Source of the DNA: Sediminibacterium sp.
GTDB taxonomy: Bacteria > Bacteroidota > Bacteroidia > Chitinophagales > Chitinophagaceae
NCBI GenBank assembly: GCA_007280515.1
Contig: QYPL01000003.1
Span: 23,514-87,513, forward strand
Reading direction: 5' to 3'
DNA: 64,000 nucleotides
The notes under the pieces were generated by a model, which saw only the letters and a list, made by a program, of their open reading frames with translations, had not been told where the DNA came from and made no database searches. The position numbers and the translations under genes were made by a program. Each line of letters opens with the position of its first letter. Positions within the stretch are counted from its first letter, which is position 1. Positions 42,023-52,516 of the stretch are shown here, in pieces.

Positions 42023-43273
42023 ATGGCAAAAATAAGTCCCTTTGAAGCATTAAGACCTCAGCCTCAACTAGCAAAACAAGTTGCTAGCAAACCCTACGAT
42101 GTATTAAATAGTGCAGAAGCAAAAATAGAAGCTGTAGGTAATGCGTATTCTTTTTTGCATATTACAAAAAGTGAAATTGGTTTACCAGAAAATACAGATG
42201 TACATAGTCAAGAGGTATATCAATTGGCTTTAGAAAATTTAAATGCATTTATTCAAAGAGATGTACTTTTTAAAGAGTCAAAGCCTTGCTATTATATTTA
42301 TCAACTCATCATGGATGGCCGTGCACAAACAGGTTTAGTTTGCGTGAGTAGTATTGATGATTATAACAATGACATTATTAAAAAGCATGAATTCACGCGT
42401 CCTGAAAAAGAATTAGATAGAATCAATCATATCAAGACTTCTGGAGCTCAAACGGGTAATGTATTTTTAGCCTACCGCAACCAAGCAAGTATTGATACTA
42501 TTATAGATAAATGGAAGACCACTAAAAACCCAGTGTATGATTTTACAGCTGAAGACGGCATTCAACATACAGTTTGGGCTCTAAGTGATGAAACCATTAT
42601 TGATGAAATCACAAATCTTTTTGCAACAGAAGTACCTTGCACTTATATCGCAGATGGTCATCATAGAGCAGCCTCTGCAGCTAAAGTTAAATTAGCCATT
42701 AGTGAAGAAGCGGTGAAGCCAGGCGACGAAGCTAAAAAAGTATCTGATTATTTTTTAACGACTTTATTCCCCTCTAATCAATTAGCCATCCTAGATTACA
42801 ACCGTTTGGTAAAAGATTTAAATGGTTTATCTGCTGCCAATTTTGTTGCAGCGCTTGAACAGGATTTTACGATTCAAAAAGAAGAGTCTGCTTTCAAACC
42901 CAATACCCTGCATAGTTTTGGAATGTACCTAGAGAACAATTGGTATCAATTATCAGCGAAGCCAGGTATTTATTCAACTGATCCTATTGGTGTATTAGAT
43001 GTAACTATTTTATCTAATTCCATATTAGCAAAAGTTTTGGGCATACAGGATCAAAGAACCGATAAAAGAATTGATTTTGTGGGTGGTATAAGAGGATTAG
43101 CAGAACTTGAAAAAAGAGTGAACAGTGGTGAGATGGCTGTGGCTTTTAGTTTGTATCCAGTAACCATTGATCAATTATTTAATATAGCCGACGCCGGCGA
43201 AGTCATGCCTCCGAAAAGCACTTGGTTTGAGCCAAAACTAAGAGACGGCTTACTTACTCATTTGATTTACTAG
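42023..43273 (+). CDS. DUF1015 domain protein
   Basis: 416-aa cytoplasmic protein of the DUF1015 family. Hallmarks are the N-terminal ISPFEALRPQPQLAKQVASK (an R-P motif) with PYDVL, the central IADGHHRAASA, and the C-terminal region containing DKRIDFVGGIRGLAEL. Its function is not established; in Bacteroidota it commonly accompanies serC and serA, hinting at a link to serine metabolism. Spacing to serC is 30 bp. Confidence 0.87.
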   Translation: MAKISPFEALRPQPQLAKQVASKPYDVLNSAEAKIEAVGNAYSFLHITKSEIGLPENTDVHSQEVYQLALENLNAFIQRDVLFKESKPCYYIYQLIMDGRAQTGLVCVSSIDDYNNDIIKKHEFTRPEKELDRINHIKTSGAQTGNVFLAYRNQASIDTIIDKWKTTKNPVYDFTAEDGIQHTVWALSDETIIDEITNLFATEVPCTYIADGHHRAASAAKVKLAISEEAVKPGDEAKKVSDYFLTTLFPSNQLAILDYNRLVKDLNGLSAANFVAALEQDFTIQKEESAFKPNTLHSFGMYLENNWYQLSAKPGIYSTDPIGVLDVTILSNSILAKVLGIQDQRTDKRIDFVGGIRGLAELEKRVNSGEMAVAFSLYPVTIDQLFNIADAGEVMPPKSTWFEPKLRDGLLTHLIY

Positions 43274-43392
43274 TAGTTATAAATGTTCTAATACGAATTT
43301 ATTAAAATGGGAAATTTCTTCCTATTTGCTAGGCTATTTTCTTTTTTTTCTGCCCCTATTTCAGTAATTTGTTTGAATAAATTGCTTGACTT

Positions 43393-45174
43393 ATGGAATC
43401 TAAAAGACTCTTCGATTGTATCGAACATCAATTAAAACATTTTCCTCAAGAGGATATGTTGGCTGCCAAAGAAAATGGGAACTGGCGTAAATATTCCACA
43501 AAGGAAGTAGCGCAAATTGCCAATGAACTAAGTGCCGGCTTATTAAGCCTTGGCTTATCTGCCCATAATTTTTCTCCAGAAGGCAGCGATAAAATAGCGG
43601 TAATAAGTACCAACCGTCCTGAATGGATATTTGGCGATTTCGCCGCCCAACAATTAGGTATTATTTGGGTACCAGTTTATCCTACTACGAACCCCATAGA
43701 ACTTACTTTTATATTAAATGACGCCTCTGTTAAATATATGTTCGCGAGCAATCAAGAACTATATGATAAAGTCATATCTATCAAAGACAAGGTTGAATGC
43801 TTAAAAGAAGTGTACACTTTTGACCGTATTGCTGGCGCTAAACATTGGTCTGAATTAAGAAATAATGATGCAGCTTTATTAGCCCAAGTAGACCAAATTA
43901 AAAAAACCATTCCTGTAGACCATGTAACTACTTTTATTTATACTTCAGGAACTACGGGTACGCCCAAGGGAGTGATGTTAACGCATAAAAATATTTATTT
44001 TAATTTAATGATGGGAAAAAAATCATTTCCTTTCAACGATGCACCCGACCAAAAAGTACTTAGCTTTTTACCACTAAATCATATTTTTGAAAAGCTCGCT
44101 TCCTATATTTATTTATATAGTGGTATGAGTATTTATTATGCCGAAAGTTTAGAAACCATTGGCGATAATTTAAAAGAAATATCTCCTGACGGATTTTCTA
44201 CCGTGCCTAGGCTTTTAGAAAAGATGTTTGAAAAAATTATGATGAAGGGGGAAGAGTTAACAGGTGTTAAAAGAAAATTATTTTTCTGGGCAGTAGCCTT
44301 AGGTGAAAAATATGATAATTTAATTCCAGGATCTTGGTGGTACCGTACCCAATTAAAACTGGCCAATAAATTAATTTTTGTAAAATGGCGTGAAGCAGTG
44401 GGAGGCAATGTAAAGTTTATTGTTACAGGAGGTGCTGCTTGTCAAGTAAAATTATTACGCATTTTTAATGCAGCGCAAATACCTATCTATGAAGGCTATG
44501 GTCCTACAGAAAATAGTCCTATTATCAGTGTGAATCAACAAACCCCAGGCGGCTCTAAATATGGTACAGTAGGCCCGGTTATTGAAGGGGTCCAGTATAA
44601 AATAGAAGCAGATGGAGAAATATGTGTAGCGGGCCCAAGTGTGATGTTGGGTTATTATAAGCGTCCCGATTTAACTGCAGAAGCCATTATAAATGGTTGG
44701 TTACATACAGGAGATATAGGAGTAGTAGAAGATGGTAAGTATTTAAAAATTACCGATCGTAAAAAAGAATTATTCAAAACCAGTGGGGGTAAATATGTAG
44801 CACCTCAACCTATTGAAAATAAAATGAAAGAAAGTCCTTTCATTGAACAAATTATGCTCATTGGTGATAACGAACGTTTTGTAAGTGCTTTAATTGTGCC
44901 TTCTTTTGCTAAATTAAAAGATTGGTCTAAGCAACATGGTATACAATATGTAAGCAATGAAGAAATAATAAAAAATACGATGGTGCTTACCATGTTACAA
45001 AATATTATTGATGAGTATAATAAATTATTTAATCAAGTAGAACAAATAAAAAAGTTTGCTTTAATGCCTAGAGAGTGGAATATTGATAACGGAGAAATGA
45101 CACCTAAATTAAGTTTAAAAAGAAAAGTGGTACTAGCTAATTTTGAAAAAGAGATTAAGGCGATGTATGTATAA
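43393..45174 (+). CDS. Long-chain fatty acid--CoA ligase (AMP-dependent)
   Basis: 593-aa adenylate-forming enzyme. P-loop-like motif TFIYTSGTTGTPKGVMLTH, the adenine-binding EGYGPTENSPIIS, and the hinge LHTGDIGVVEDGKYLKITDR followed by KKELFKTSGGKYVAPQPIE are all present. Length and the KKELFKTSGG hinge are typical of FAA1/FadD15-type long-chain acyl-CoA synthetases. It activates fatty acids for degradation or lipid synthesis. It is followed after 44 bp by the cyanophycinase-like gene. Confidence 0.92.
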   Translation: MESKRLFDCIEHQLKHFPQEDMLAAKENGNWRKYSTKEVAQIANELSAGLLSLGLSAHNFSPEGSDKIAVISTNRPEWIFGDFAAQQLGIIWVPVYPTTNPIELTFILNDASVKYMFASNQELYDKVISIKDKVECLKEVYTFDRIAGAKHWSELRNNDAALLAQVDQIKKTIPVDHVTTFIYTSGTTGTPKGVMLTHKNIYFNLMMGKKSFPFNDAPDQKVLSFLPLNHIFEKLASYIYLYSGMSIYYAESLETIGDNLKEISPDGFSTVPRLLEKMFEKIMMKGEELTGVKRKLFFWAVALGEKYDNLIPGSWWYRTQLKLANKLIFVKWREAVGGNVKFIVTGGAACQVKLLRIFNAAQIPIYEGYGPTENSPIISVNQQTPGGSKYGTVGPVIEGVQYKIEADGEICVAGPSVMLGYYKRPDLTAEAIINGWLHTGDIGVVEDGKYLKITDRKKELFKTSGGKYVAPQPIENKMKESPFIEQIMLIGDNERFVSALIVPSFAKLKDWSKQHGIQYVSNEEIIKNTMVLTMLQNIIDEYNKLFNQVEQIKKFALMPREWNIDNGEMTPKLSLKRKVVLANFEKEIKAMYV

Positions 45175-45218
45175 TGAACAGGCTTAGAAACTATTTATAA
45201 ATAATTTTATATTAAACT

Positions 45219-46103
45219 ATGTTTAAAAAATTTAGTGCTCTTAAAAAACATAGTCTGGTTTTTTGCTTGCTCCTTGTCTTTACTATAAGCGGTATTCCCG
45301 TTTTTGCACAAACGAACAAGGAAAATCTTAGCAATCCATTTTACAATTATAAAGGCAAACTCATTATAATAGGAGGGGGCTCCATACCCGATTCTTTATT
45401 TAGTTTTTTTGGAAACTATATTGGAGGCAAGGATCAACCCGTGGTGTATATTCCCACAGCCACCACCGACGAATATTTTATTCAAAAAGGCGAACACTTA
45501 ATTAAGTTCACTTCACAAGGCTATACTAATTTAAGTACCATACACACACGCGATAAAAAAGAGGCGGACAATCCAAAAAACCTTGAACTAATGCGTAATG
45601 CCAAGGGATTGTATTTTGGAGGAGGTGATCAGCAATTAATTGCCGATGCTTATGCAGGTACTAAATTGTATGATGAATTTATTGCCTTATTAAATAGAGG
45701 AGGTGTTATTATGGGAACCTCTGCAGGAGCCACTATTATGGGCTCTTTAATGGTGGGAGGCGATGCCAGAGATGATATAAGTAAAAAGTATGCATTCAAT
45801 GATGCCTTTTCTTTTATGACTCATACAGCACTAGATCAACATGTATTAGCACGTAACCGACAATTTGATTTAATTTCTGTTATTGAAAATTACCCTGGCA
45901 CTTTAGGTATTGGAATGGATGAATCAACCGCCATTATTGTCGAAGCCGGACAATTTAAAGTTTGGGGTAAATCTTATGCGATGTTATATGACCCAAAGGA
46001 CTGGGCTGCACAAAAAAAGAAATGGGGTAGAGTTTTAAAACCATTTAAGATGATGGCTTCAGGCAGTAGTTTTAATTTTGTAACTAGAGAGATCATAAAA
46101 TAG
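45219..46103 (+). CDS. Secreted cyanophycinase-like S51 peptidase
   Basis: 294-aa peptidase family S51 protein with a signal peptide or membrane anchor (residues about 12-30, ending PVFA). The nucleophile is Ser168 in MGTSAGATIMG, and the GGGDQQLI segment and DQHVLARNRQFDL supply the rest of the cyanophycinase-type active site. Cyanophycinase cleaves multi-L-arginyl-poly-aspartate to dipeptides; the export signal suggests use on extracellular cyanophycin or similar peptides, as in heterotrophic scavengers. The substrate is not proven by sequence. Convergent with the unknown TPR-like gene. Confidence 0.85.
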   Translation: MFKKFSALKKHSLVFCLLLVFTISGIPVFAQTNKENLSNPFYNYKGKLIIIGGGSIPDSLFSFFGNYIGGKDQPVVYIPTATTDEYFIQKGEHLIKFTSQGYTNLSTIHTRDKKEADNPKNLELMRNAKGLYFGGGDQQLIADAYAGTKLYDEFIALLNRGGVIMGTSAGATIMGSLMVGGDARDDISKKYAFNDAFSFMTHTALDQHVLARNRQFDLISVIENYPGTLGIGMDESTAIIVEAGQFKVWGKSYAMLYDPKDWAAQKKKWGRVLKPFKMMASGSSFNFVTREIIK

Positions 46104-46137
46104 TAGTGCAGTTATCAAAGCCTCCTTTAATTTTTTA

Positions 46138-47709
46138 TTAAACCTTTGCAGCTAAAAATTTTTCTTTAATAATAGCTTGAACTTGCTTGCCTTGAATTTT
46201 ACTTTCTAGCCATGAGATAATATCTAAGTACATAAAGGCCCTGCTTTCTAATTTGTTAGTAGTAAGGGGTTGCAAGGTTTCTAATAAAACAGTAAACGAC
46301 TTTTTAATAGCGGCCTTACTATTTAACAAACTATTTTCTTCCCCACCACTTTGAATCGACTTTCTTAAGAAATTAAATAATACTTCTTCTACCGTACTTA
46401 AGCTTTTCATTTTATACATAAATCGGTAAACCGACTTTGATAAATAATTCACTACTGCCGTATTACCCATTTCATAGTGTGCAATTAAATGAAGTAAACG
46501 CGCATAACATTGTAAGTCGTCTCTTAAATTTAATTTCCAATTAATAATTCTATTCAAGTAATCAATGGCCTTGGCAGGCTTACCCGCACCAAAGTACAAG
46601 CAGGCAATTTTATAGTAAAACACCAATATGCGGTGGCTATCTAAATACAGTTCAATTTCCTTCAACTTCGCTTCCATGGCGGGTATCATGGCTAGGCCCT
46701 CGCTAAAACTACCCTCAAAAAAATGCTTATTTATCTTAGCTATATATAAGTATATAAAGCTTTGAATTAAATTATTTTTATTGTTCAGTACAATGGGCGT
46801 ATTGCTATAATTTTCTAAAATAGTAATGGTTTCATTTAATTTATCAAAACTTCTAATATCAAAATGGGAAGTAATTAAATTATGCAGCCCCTTAATATAT
46901 TGTGCGGTTTCAATATGCTTCATATTCTCTGTGGCATCAAATAGGTCCACCCATTTTTGAGCATACCTATAATGCATTAGAAAATCCTGTGTAATAAAAC
47001 CATACCAGCAATAACATTGGTAACGATACATCTTTTCATAAAATCCCTCTGATGATTTTACTTTCTCCATAATAGGATCCTGCATTAAACTATCTAATGC
47101 TTGTCTGTCCTCATCATTACGCGCATGACCATGTTGAATATACCAACCATATAGTTGTAAAGAAAGGTTTGAAATTTTAGCAATATCATCTAAGCGCGCA
47201 TTTACATCATCAATCTCTTCACTTAATTGTTTAGCACGGTCTTGCATGCTTCTGGTAATATGTAAGGACTCAATTTTCTTTTCTAAAAATAAAACCTGTA
47301 ATAAATAAGTAACCTGATTATTTTGTTTGGTTAGTGTTTTTATTTTTTCAAGTACGCGTAAACTTTGAATGTATAAACCTTTATTGTATAAAATTTTAGC
47401 GTGGTCTAATTGTTCGTGAATTTGTAAATCAATATTTTCACTTTGCTTCACTACTCTTAAGCTAGATAAAATTTGATCGTATAAATGAGCCTTTAAATTA
47501 GAGAGTTGTTGTTTGGAAATAGACTCGTTTTTGCGTAGCAGTTCCTCCTCGTCGTATGCCTTCATTTTATCCAGGGCATCAAAAAGCTGAATAGTCTTTA
47601 AATCGGCAGAGGCTGAATTGCGCTTCACATACAATTTGAAATTGCGCTTTTCGGCCCTTTCCAAGGATTTAACCAAAATAAATATTGCCTCCGTACTTAG
47701 GTTGGGCAT
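46138..47709 (-). CDS. Unknown helical (TPR-like) protein
   Basis: 523-aa protein that I do not recognise by function. No signal peptide or membrane helix is seen. It is almost wholly alpha-helical: repeated helix pairs with aromatic and Ala spacing resembling tetratricopeptide repeats run from about residue 100 to 440 (for example the ALRVVK..., YQCYCWYGF, and IACLYFGAGKPAKAIDYLN segments). The N-terminus is basic (LERAEKRNFKLYVKRN). I recall similar hypothetical proteins in Chitinophagaceae. It is divergent from leuA across a 251-bp spacer and convergent with the S51 gene, so it stands alone. Confidence 0.75.
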   Translation of the reverse strand: MPNLSTEAIFILVKSLERAEKRNFKLYVKRNSASADLKTIQLFDALDKMKAYDEEELLRKNESISKQQLSNLKAHLYDQILSSLRVVKQSENIDLQIHEQLDHAKILYNKGLYIQSLRVLEKIKTLTKQNNQVTYLLQVLFLEKKIESLHITRSMQDRAKQLSEEIDDVNARLDDIAKISNLSLQLYGWYIQHGHARNDEDRQALDSLMQDPIMEKVKSSEGFYEKMYRYQCYCWYGFITQDFLMHYRYAQKWVDLFDATENMKHIETAQYIKGLHNLITSHFDIRSFDKLNETITILENYSNTPIVLNNKNNLIQSFIYLYIAKINKHFFEGSFSEGLAMIPAMEAKLKEIELYLDSHRILVFYYKIACLYFGAGKPAKAIDYLNRIINWKLNLRDDLQCYARLLHLIAHYEMGNTAVVNYLSKSVYRFMYKMKSLSTVEEVLFNFLRKSIQSGGEENSLLNSKAAIKKSFTVLLETLQPLTTNKLESRAFMYLDIISWLESKIQGKQVQAIIKEKFLAAKV

Positions 47710-47838
47710 CGTAGCTAATTTTAGTTCAAGTTATTGAATATCAATCATTTAATCAAATTCTGACCCTATTACACATTGTAAATTAACCATAATTATGATG
47801 TGAATTACTTGTGAATAGTCGGTAAATTTAAACAATAT

Positions 47839-47859
47839 ACGGGCTAAAAGCCCGTTTTC
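47839..47859 (+). terminator. Terminator-like hairpin upstream of leuA
   Basis: ACGGGC (47839-47844) and GCCCGT (47850-47855) form a 6-bp GC-rich stem with loop TAAAA, followed by a T-rich stretch. It lies about 105 bp before leuA in a divergent spacer, where no gene should end, so it is a candidate attenuator of the leu-ilv-thr operon. Confidence 0.55.
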
Positions 47860-47960
47860 TATCTGTAAGATGTTCATAATCAATAAGATGCTTGCGATTG
47901 AAGCCCTCCAAATTCAGTCAAAAAGTACATAGGCTATATAACTAAATAAACGAATTAACG

Positions 47961-49112
47961 ATGAGTCAGAAAGTGTTCATATTTGATACCACACTAAGAG
48001 ATGGTGAGCAGGTTCCTGGTTGTAAATTAAACACCCAAGAGAAATTGGCTTTAGCGGTAAGATTAGAAGAATTAGGGGTAGATATTTTAGAAGCAGGTTT
48101 CCCTGTTTCAAGCCCAGGCGATTATGACTCGGTGAATCAAATAGCAAAGACTTTAAAAAATACAGTGGTTTGTGGATTATCACGTGCAGTTCAAAACGAT
48201 ATTGAAGTAGCCGCTGCTGCTTTAAAACCAGCCAAGCGTTTTAGAATTCATACAGGTATTGGTACTTCGGATTTACATATCAAATATAAATTCAACGCAA
48301 CGCGCGAAGAAATTATTGAACGTGCTGTAAGCGCTGTTAAATTAGCGCGCAAGTTTACAGACGATGTAGAATTTTATGCAGAAGATGCTGGCCGAACTGA
48401 CAATGAATATTTAGCAAGAGTGATAGAAGCCGTGGTGAAAGCAGGTGCAACTACTTTAAACATTCCCGACACAACAGGTTATTGTTTGCCTTATCAATAC
48501 CAAGCAAAAATGGAATACTTGGTAAACAATGTTCCCAATATTGATAAAGCTATTTTATCTTGTCATTGTCATAACGATTTAGGTTTAGCCACTGCCAATT
48601 CAGTAGCCGGTGTGATGGGTGGTGCAAGACAAATAGAGTGTACCATTAATGGATTAGGCGAGCGTGCTGGTAATACAGCACTAGAAGAAGTAGTGATGGT
48701 TTTAAATCAACACAAAGACCTAGGTTATTATACTAATATTAATACAAGGCTTCTAAACCCTATCAGCCATGAGGTTGCAGAGATTATGCGTATGAGTGTG
48801 CAACCGAATAAAGCTATTGTTGGTGGTAATGCTTTTTCACATTCATCGGGTATACATCAAGACGGATTTTTGAAAGAAGCACAAACTTATGAAATCATCG
48901 ACCCTGAATTAGTAGGCGCAGAAGCTAGTAAAATTGTACTCACTGCAAGAAGTGGACGCAGTGCATTAGCGCATCGTTTACAAAAATTGGGTTATCAGTA
49001 TTCAAGAAATGATATCGATATTTTATATCCCACTTTTTTACAATTAGCTGATAAAAAGAAAGAAGTCACACAGGATGACTTAGTAGAAATAGCTACTGCA
49101 TATTCGAAATAA
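47961..49112 (+). CDS. leuA: 2-isopropylmalate synthase, short form
   Basis: 383-aa enzyme condensing 2-ketoisovalerate with acetyl-CoA, the first step of leucine synthesis. [13 protein letters not shown] gives the metal/substrate loop, [15 protein letters not shown] the HxH metal motif, and [15 protein letters not shown] the family signature. It ends soon after the catalytic barrel and linker; the C-terminal allosteric domain of E. coli LeuA (523 aa) is missing. Homocitrate synthase or methylthioalkylmalate-type enzymes look similar, but the neighbours leuCDB make LeuA the best call. First gene of the 12-gene array. Confidence 0.92.
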   Translation: MSQKVFIFDTTLRDGEQVPGCKLNTQEKLALAVRLEELGVDILEAGFPVSSPGDYDSVNQIAKTLKNTVVCGLSRAVQNDIEVAAAALKPAKRFRIHTGIGTSDLHIKYKFNATREEIIERAVSAVKLARKFTDDVEFYAEDAGRTDNEYLARVIEAVVKAGATTLNIPDTTGYCLPYQYQAKMEYLVNNVPNIDKAILSCHCHNDLGLATANSVAGVMGGARQIECTINGLGERAGNTALEEVVMVLNQHKDLGYYTNINTRLLNPISHEVAEIMRMSVQPNKAIVGGNAFSHSSGIHQDGFLKEAQTYEIIDPELVGAEASKIVLTARSGRSALAHRLQKLGYQYSRNDIDILYPTFLQLADKKKEVTQDDLVEIATAYSK

Positions 49113-49212
49113 GACAAAGAATAATAAAGAACATTAAAGGAACTAATTAAAAAGTGTAATAGTAATTGAGAAGAAAGTAAAATAGAAAGACTAAACGAAA
49201 GAAATTATAAAA

Positions 49213-50616
49213 ATGGGAAAAACAATATTTGATAAAATTTGGGACAAGCATGTTGTCAAAATTATTGAAGGGGGTCCTTCGGTATTGTATATCGATAAAC
49301 ATTTAATACACGAAGTTACTAGCCCACAAGCTTTTACTGGTATAGAAAAAAGAGGTGCTAAATTATTTAGACCTCAACAAATTGTAGCCACCGCAGATCA
49401 CAATGTGCCTACTATGAATCAGCACTTACCTATTGCCGATCAATTATCAAAATTTCAAGTAGATACTTTAATAGACAACTGTAAAAAGCACGGCGTAGAA
49501 TTATACGGACTAGGCCATCCTAACCAAGGCATTGTGCATGTGATTGGTCCAGAGTTAGGTATCACACAACCAGGCATGACCATTGTATGTGGCGATAGCC
49601 ATACTTCTACCCATGGCGCTTTTGGATCTATTGCATTTGGAATTGGAACCAGTGAAGTGGAAATGGTTTTTGCTGCGCAATGTGTAATGCAAACGAAGCC
49701 TAAGGTAATGCGCATTAATATTGAAGGCAGTTTACAAAACGGAGTAGTTTCAAAAGATATTATTTTATACATCATTGCAAAAATATCTGCAAGTGGTGGC
49801 ACAGGATACTTTGTTGAATATGCAGGTTCTGCCATTCGTGCATTAAGCATGGAAGCAAGAATGACTATTTGTAATATGAGTATTGAAATGGGGGCGCGTG
49901 GTGGAATCATTGCGCCCGATGAAACTACTTATACATATATAAAGGGAAGACCTTTTGCACCGCAGGGTGAAAATTGGGATAAGAAATTAACGCAGTGGAA
50001 AGAACTGTATACAGATGCCGATGCAAAATTTGATCTTGAAATAAATATCAATGCAGCGGATATTGATCCCATGATTACTTATGGAACCAACCCTGGTATG
50101 GGTTTATCTGTAACAGGCAAAGTACCTACTATGGATAGCATTAGCGATCCTACAGAAAAACAAAACTTTGAAAAAGCTTTAGCCTATATGGGTTTGGAAG
50201 CGGGCCAAAGTTTATTAGGCATGCCAGTTCAATATGTATTTATTGGATCTTGTACGAATTCACGCATTGAAGATTTTAGATTGGTTGCTAGTATTATCAA
50301 AGGCAAACAAAAAAATGCTTCCGTAAAAACTTTAATAATACCAGGTTCACAAGAAGTGGCTAAACAAATTAAAGCAGAAGGCTTAGATAAAATATTTACA
50401 GCGGCTGGTATTGAAATAAGACAGGCAGGATGTAGTGCTTGTTTAGGCATGAATGAAGATAAAATACCAGCAGGCGAGTATTGTATAAGTACTAGCAATA
50501 GAAACTTTGAAGGCCGTCAGGGTGCGGGGGCTAGAACTATGCTAGTGAGCCCACTGACAGCAGCGGCGGCACTTTTAACAGGAAAAATTACTGACATTAG
50601 AACTATGTTAAACTAA
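49213..50616 (+). CDS. leuC: 3-isopropylmalate dehydratase large subunit
   Basis: 467-aa aconitase-family protein that isomerises 2- to 3-isopropylmalate with LeuD. The [4Fe-4S] Cys residues are in [13 protein letters not shown] and in [24 protein letters not shown] and [12 protein letters not shown] are further landmarks. Length matches LeuC (466 in E. coli). The 100-bp spacer before it is A-rich and structure-poor. Cotranscribed with leuD. Confidence 0.97.
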   Translation: MGKTIFDKIWDKHVVKIIEGGPSVLYIDKHLIHEVTSPQAFTGIEKRGAKLFRPQQIVATADHNVPTMNQHLPIADQLSKFQVDTLIDNCKKHGVELYGLGHPNQGIVHVIGPELGITQPGMTIVCGDSHTSTHGAFGSIAFGIGTSEVEMVFAAQCVMQTKPKVMRINIEGSLQNGVVSKDIILYIIAKISASGGTGYFVEYAGSAIRALSMEARMTICNMSIEMGARGGIIAPDETTYTYIKGRPFAPQGENWDKKLTQWKELYTDADAKFDLEININAADIDPMITYGTNPGMGLSVTGKVPTMDSISDPTEKQNFEKALAYMGLEAGQSLLGMPVQYVFIGSCTNSRIEDFRLVASIIKGKQKNASVKTLIIPGSQEVAKQIKAEGLDKIFTAAGIEIRQAGCSACLGMNEDKIPAGEYCISTSNRNFEGRQGAGARTMLVSPLTAAAALLTGKITDIRTMLN

Positions 50617-50662
50617 AAAATAAAGACTGACTATATAAAATAGTTATAAATAGAATTATAGT

Positions 50663-51250
50663 ATGCAATCATTACAAAAAATAAAAAGTAGATTTATTCC
50701 TTTACGCATTGAAAACGTAGACACGGATCAAATCATACCTGCTCGTTTTTTGAAAGCGACTACGAAGGAAGGCTTTGGTAAAAATTTATTTCGTGATTGG
50801 AGATATGAAAACGATGATGAAACAAAACCAAAAGTTGATTTTGTTTTAAATCAAAAACAATTTACTGGCGAGATATTAGTAGCTGCTAAAAATTTTGGAT
50901 CTGGTTCTTCGCGCGAACACGCGGCATGGTCAATTCAAGACTATGGTTTTAAAGTAGTGGTGTCTAGCTTTTTTGCAGATATCTTTAAAAACAATGCTTT
51001 AAATAATGGAGTGCTACCTGTAACAGTATCAGATGCTTTTTTACAAGCCATTTTTGCTGAAGGAGCCGATGCCACACTAAGCATTGATTTAGAAAAGCAA
51101 ACTATTACCATTGATACAACAGGGGCTTCTGAAAGCTTTGAAATAAATGCTTACAAGAAAACCTGTATGTTAAATGGCTACGACGATATTGATTATTTAT
51201 TAAGTATGAAAGAAGAGATTGAGCAGTTTGAATTAAACCATAACAAGTAA
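50663..51250 (+). CDS. leuD: 3-isopropylmalate dehydratase small subunit
   Basis: 195-aa swivelling subunit partnering Leu[14 protein letters not shown] near the N-terminus and the substrate-loop [19 protein letters not shown] are diagnostic. Length normal (E. coli 201). It lies 46 bp after leuC and is followed by an 80-bp A/T spacer before leuB. Confidence 0.97.
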   Translation: MQSLQKIKSRFIPLRIENVDTDQIIPARFLKATTKEGFGKNLFRDWRYENDDETKPKVDFVLNQKQFTGEILVAAKNFGSGSSREHAAWSIQDYGFKVVVSSFFADIFKNNALNNGVLPVTVSDAFLQAIFAEGADATLSIDLEKQTITIDTTGASESFEINAYKKTCMLNGYDDIDYLLSMKEEIEQFELNHNK

Positions 51251-51330
51251 TTATATATAAATAATAAGAAATAAATAATAGTAAATAAATAATTAGTAGA
51301 CAAATAAAGAAGAGATAAACTTTTATCATA

Positions 51331-52446
51331 ATGAAAAAGAAAATAGCAGTCATCCTAGGCGATGGCATTGGTCCAGAAGTTACAGAGCAGTCAATGAAGG
51401 TATTAAATAGTATTGCTAAACTATTTAAACATGAGTTTAGTTATGAGCATGCATTAATGGGCGCCATTGCTATTGATAAAACAGGCAACCCTCTACCCAA
51501 TGAAACTATTAAAATTTGTTTAGCTAGTGATGCTATTTTATTTGGAGCCATTGGCGATCCTAAATATGATAACGACCCAACTTCGAAACTGCGTCCAGAG
51601 CAAGGCTTGTTAAAACTAAGAAAAGAATTACAATTGTTTGCCAATATTCGTCCGGTAAAAACTTATGAGACCTTACATCATCTTAGTCCTTTAAAACCAA
51701 GGATATTAGAAAATGTAGACTTCATTATTTTTAGAGAATTAACAGGTGGTATTTATTTTGGAGACAAAACCTTAAGTGCTGATGGCACAGTAGCCACCGA
51801 TAACTGTTCTTATTCAGTATCAGAAATTGAACGCATAGCTCATTTAGCTTTTCAACAAGCACAAAAAAGAAAAAAGAAATTAACCCTAGTAGACAAAGCC
51901 AATGTTTTAGAAACTTCTAGACTATGGCGTAAAGTGGTACAAAAAATGGCGGGTGAATATAAAGACATTTCAGTCGATTATTTATTTGTAGACAATGCGG
52001 CTATGCAAATTATTTTAAATCCAGCACAGTTTGATGTTATTTTAACAGAGAATTTATTTGGAGATATTATTAGCGATGAAGCATCTGTATTAGCAGGTTC
52101 ATTAGGAATGCTTCCTTCGTCATCGGTTGGTAATACGGTGGCATTGTTTGAACCTATTCATGGTTCCTATCCGCAGGCCAAAGGAAAAGATATTGCCAAT
52201 CCAATGGGGTCTATCTTATCTGCAGCTATGTTATTAGAACATTTAGGAATGCAAAAAGAAGCCAGCATAGTAAGAGCCGCTGTGGACTGGTGTTTGAGCA
52301 ATAAGTTTATTTCAAAAGATATAGACCCCGTAAATAGCTATAGTACTTCAGCTATTGGCGATTTAATTTGTGAGTTTATCGAAAAACAAGTTACAGGTGA
52401 AGGGCATGTGCATCATGAAAGATTGCATAAATCCACCATCATCTAA
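51331..52446 (+). CDS. leuB: 3-isopropylmalate dehydrogenase
   Basis: 371-aa NAD-dependent beta-decarboxylating dehydrogenase producing 2-ketoisocaproate. GDGIGPEVTEQS at the N-terminus, the substrate Arg residues in RPEQGLLKLRKEL and FRELTGGIYFG, NVLETSRLW, the metal Asp block ENLFGDIISDE and the cofactor-binding PIHGSYPQAKGKDIANP all fit LeuB. Completes leucine synthesis together with leuA, leuC and leuD upstream. Confidence 0.97.
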   Translation: MKKKIAVILGDGIGPEVTEQSMKVLNSIAKLFKHEFSYEHALMGAIAIDKTGNPLPNETIKICLASDAILFGAIGDPKYDNDPTSKLRPEQGLLKLRKELQLFANIRPVKTYETLHHLSPLKPRILENVDFIIFRELTGGIYFGDKTLSADGTVATDNCSYSVSEIERIAHLAFQQAQKRKKKLTLVDKANVLETSRLWRKVVQKMAGEYKDISVDYLFVDNAAMQIILNPAQFDVILTENLFGDIISDEASVLAGSLGMLPSSSVGNTVALFEPIHGSYPQAKGKDIANPMGSILSAAMLLEHLGMQKEASIVRAAVDWCLSNKFISKDIDPVNSYSTSAIGDLICEFIEKQVTGEGHVHHERLHKSTII

Positions 52447-52516
52447 CAAACATTCGTCTTAAGGTTAGACGATAAAAGAGATGTAATTTTATAAATGGTT
52501 TTAAAGAACTAAAAAT

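Noticed and set aside
49455..49910. 151-codon antisense frame within leuC
   Set aside because: Lies wholly over conserved leuC motifs on the other strand.
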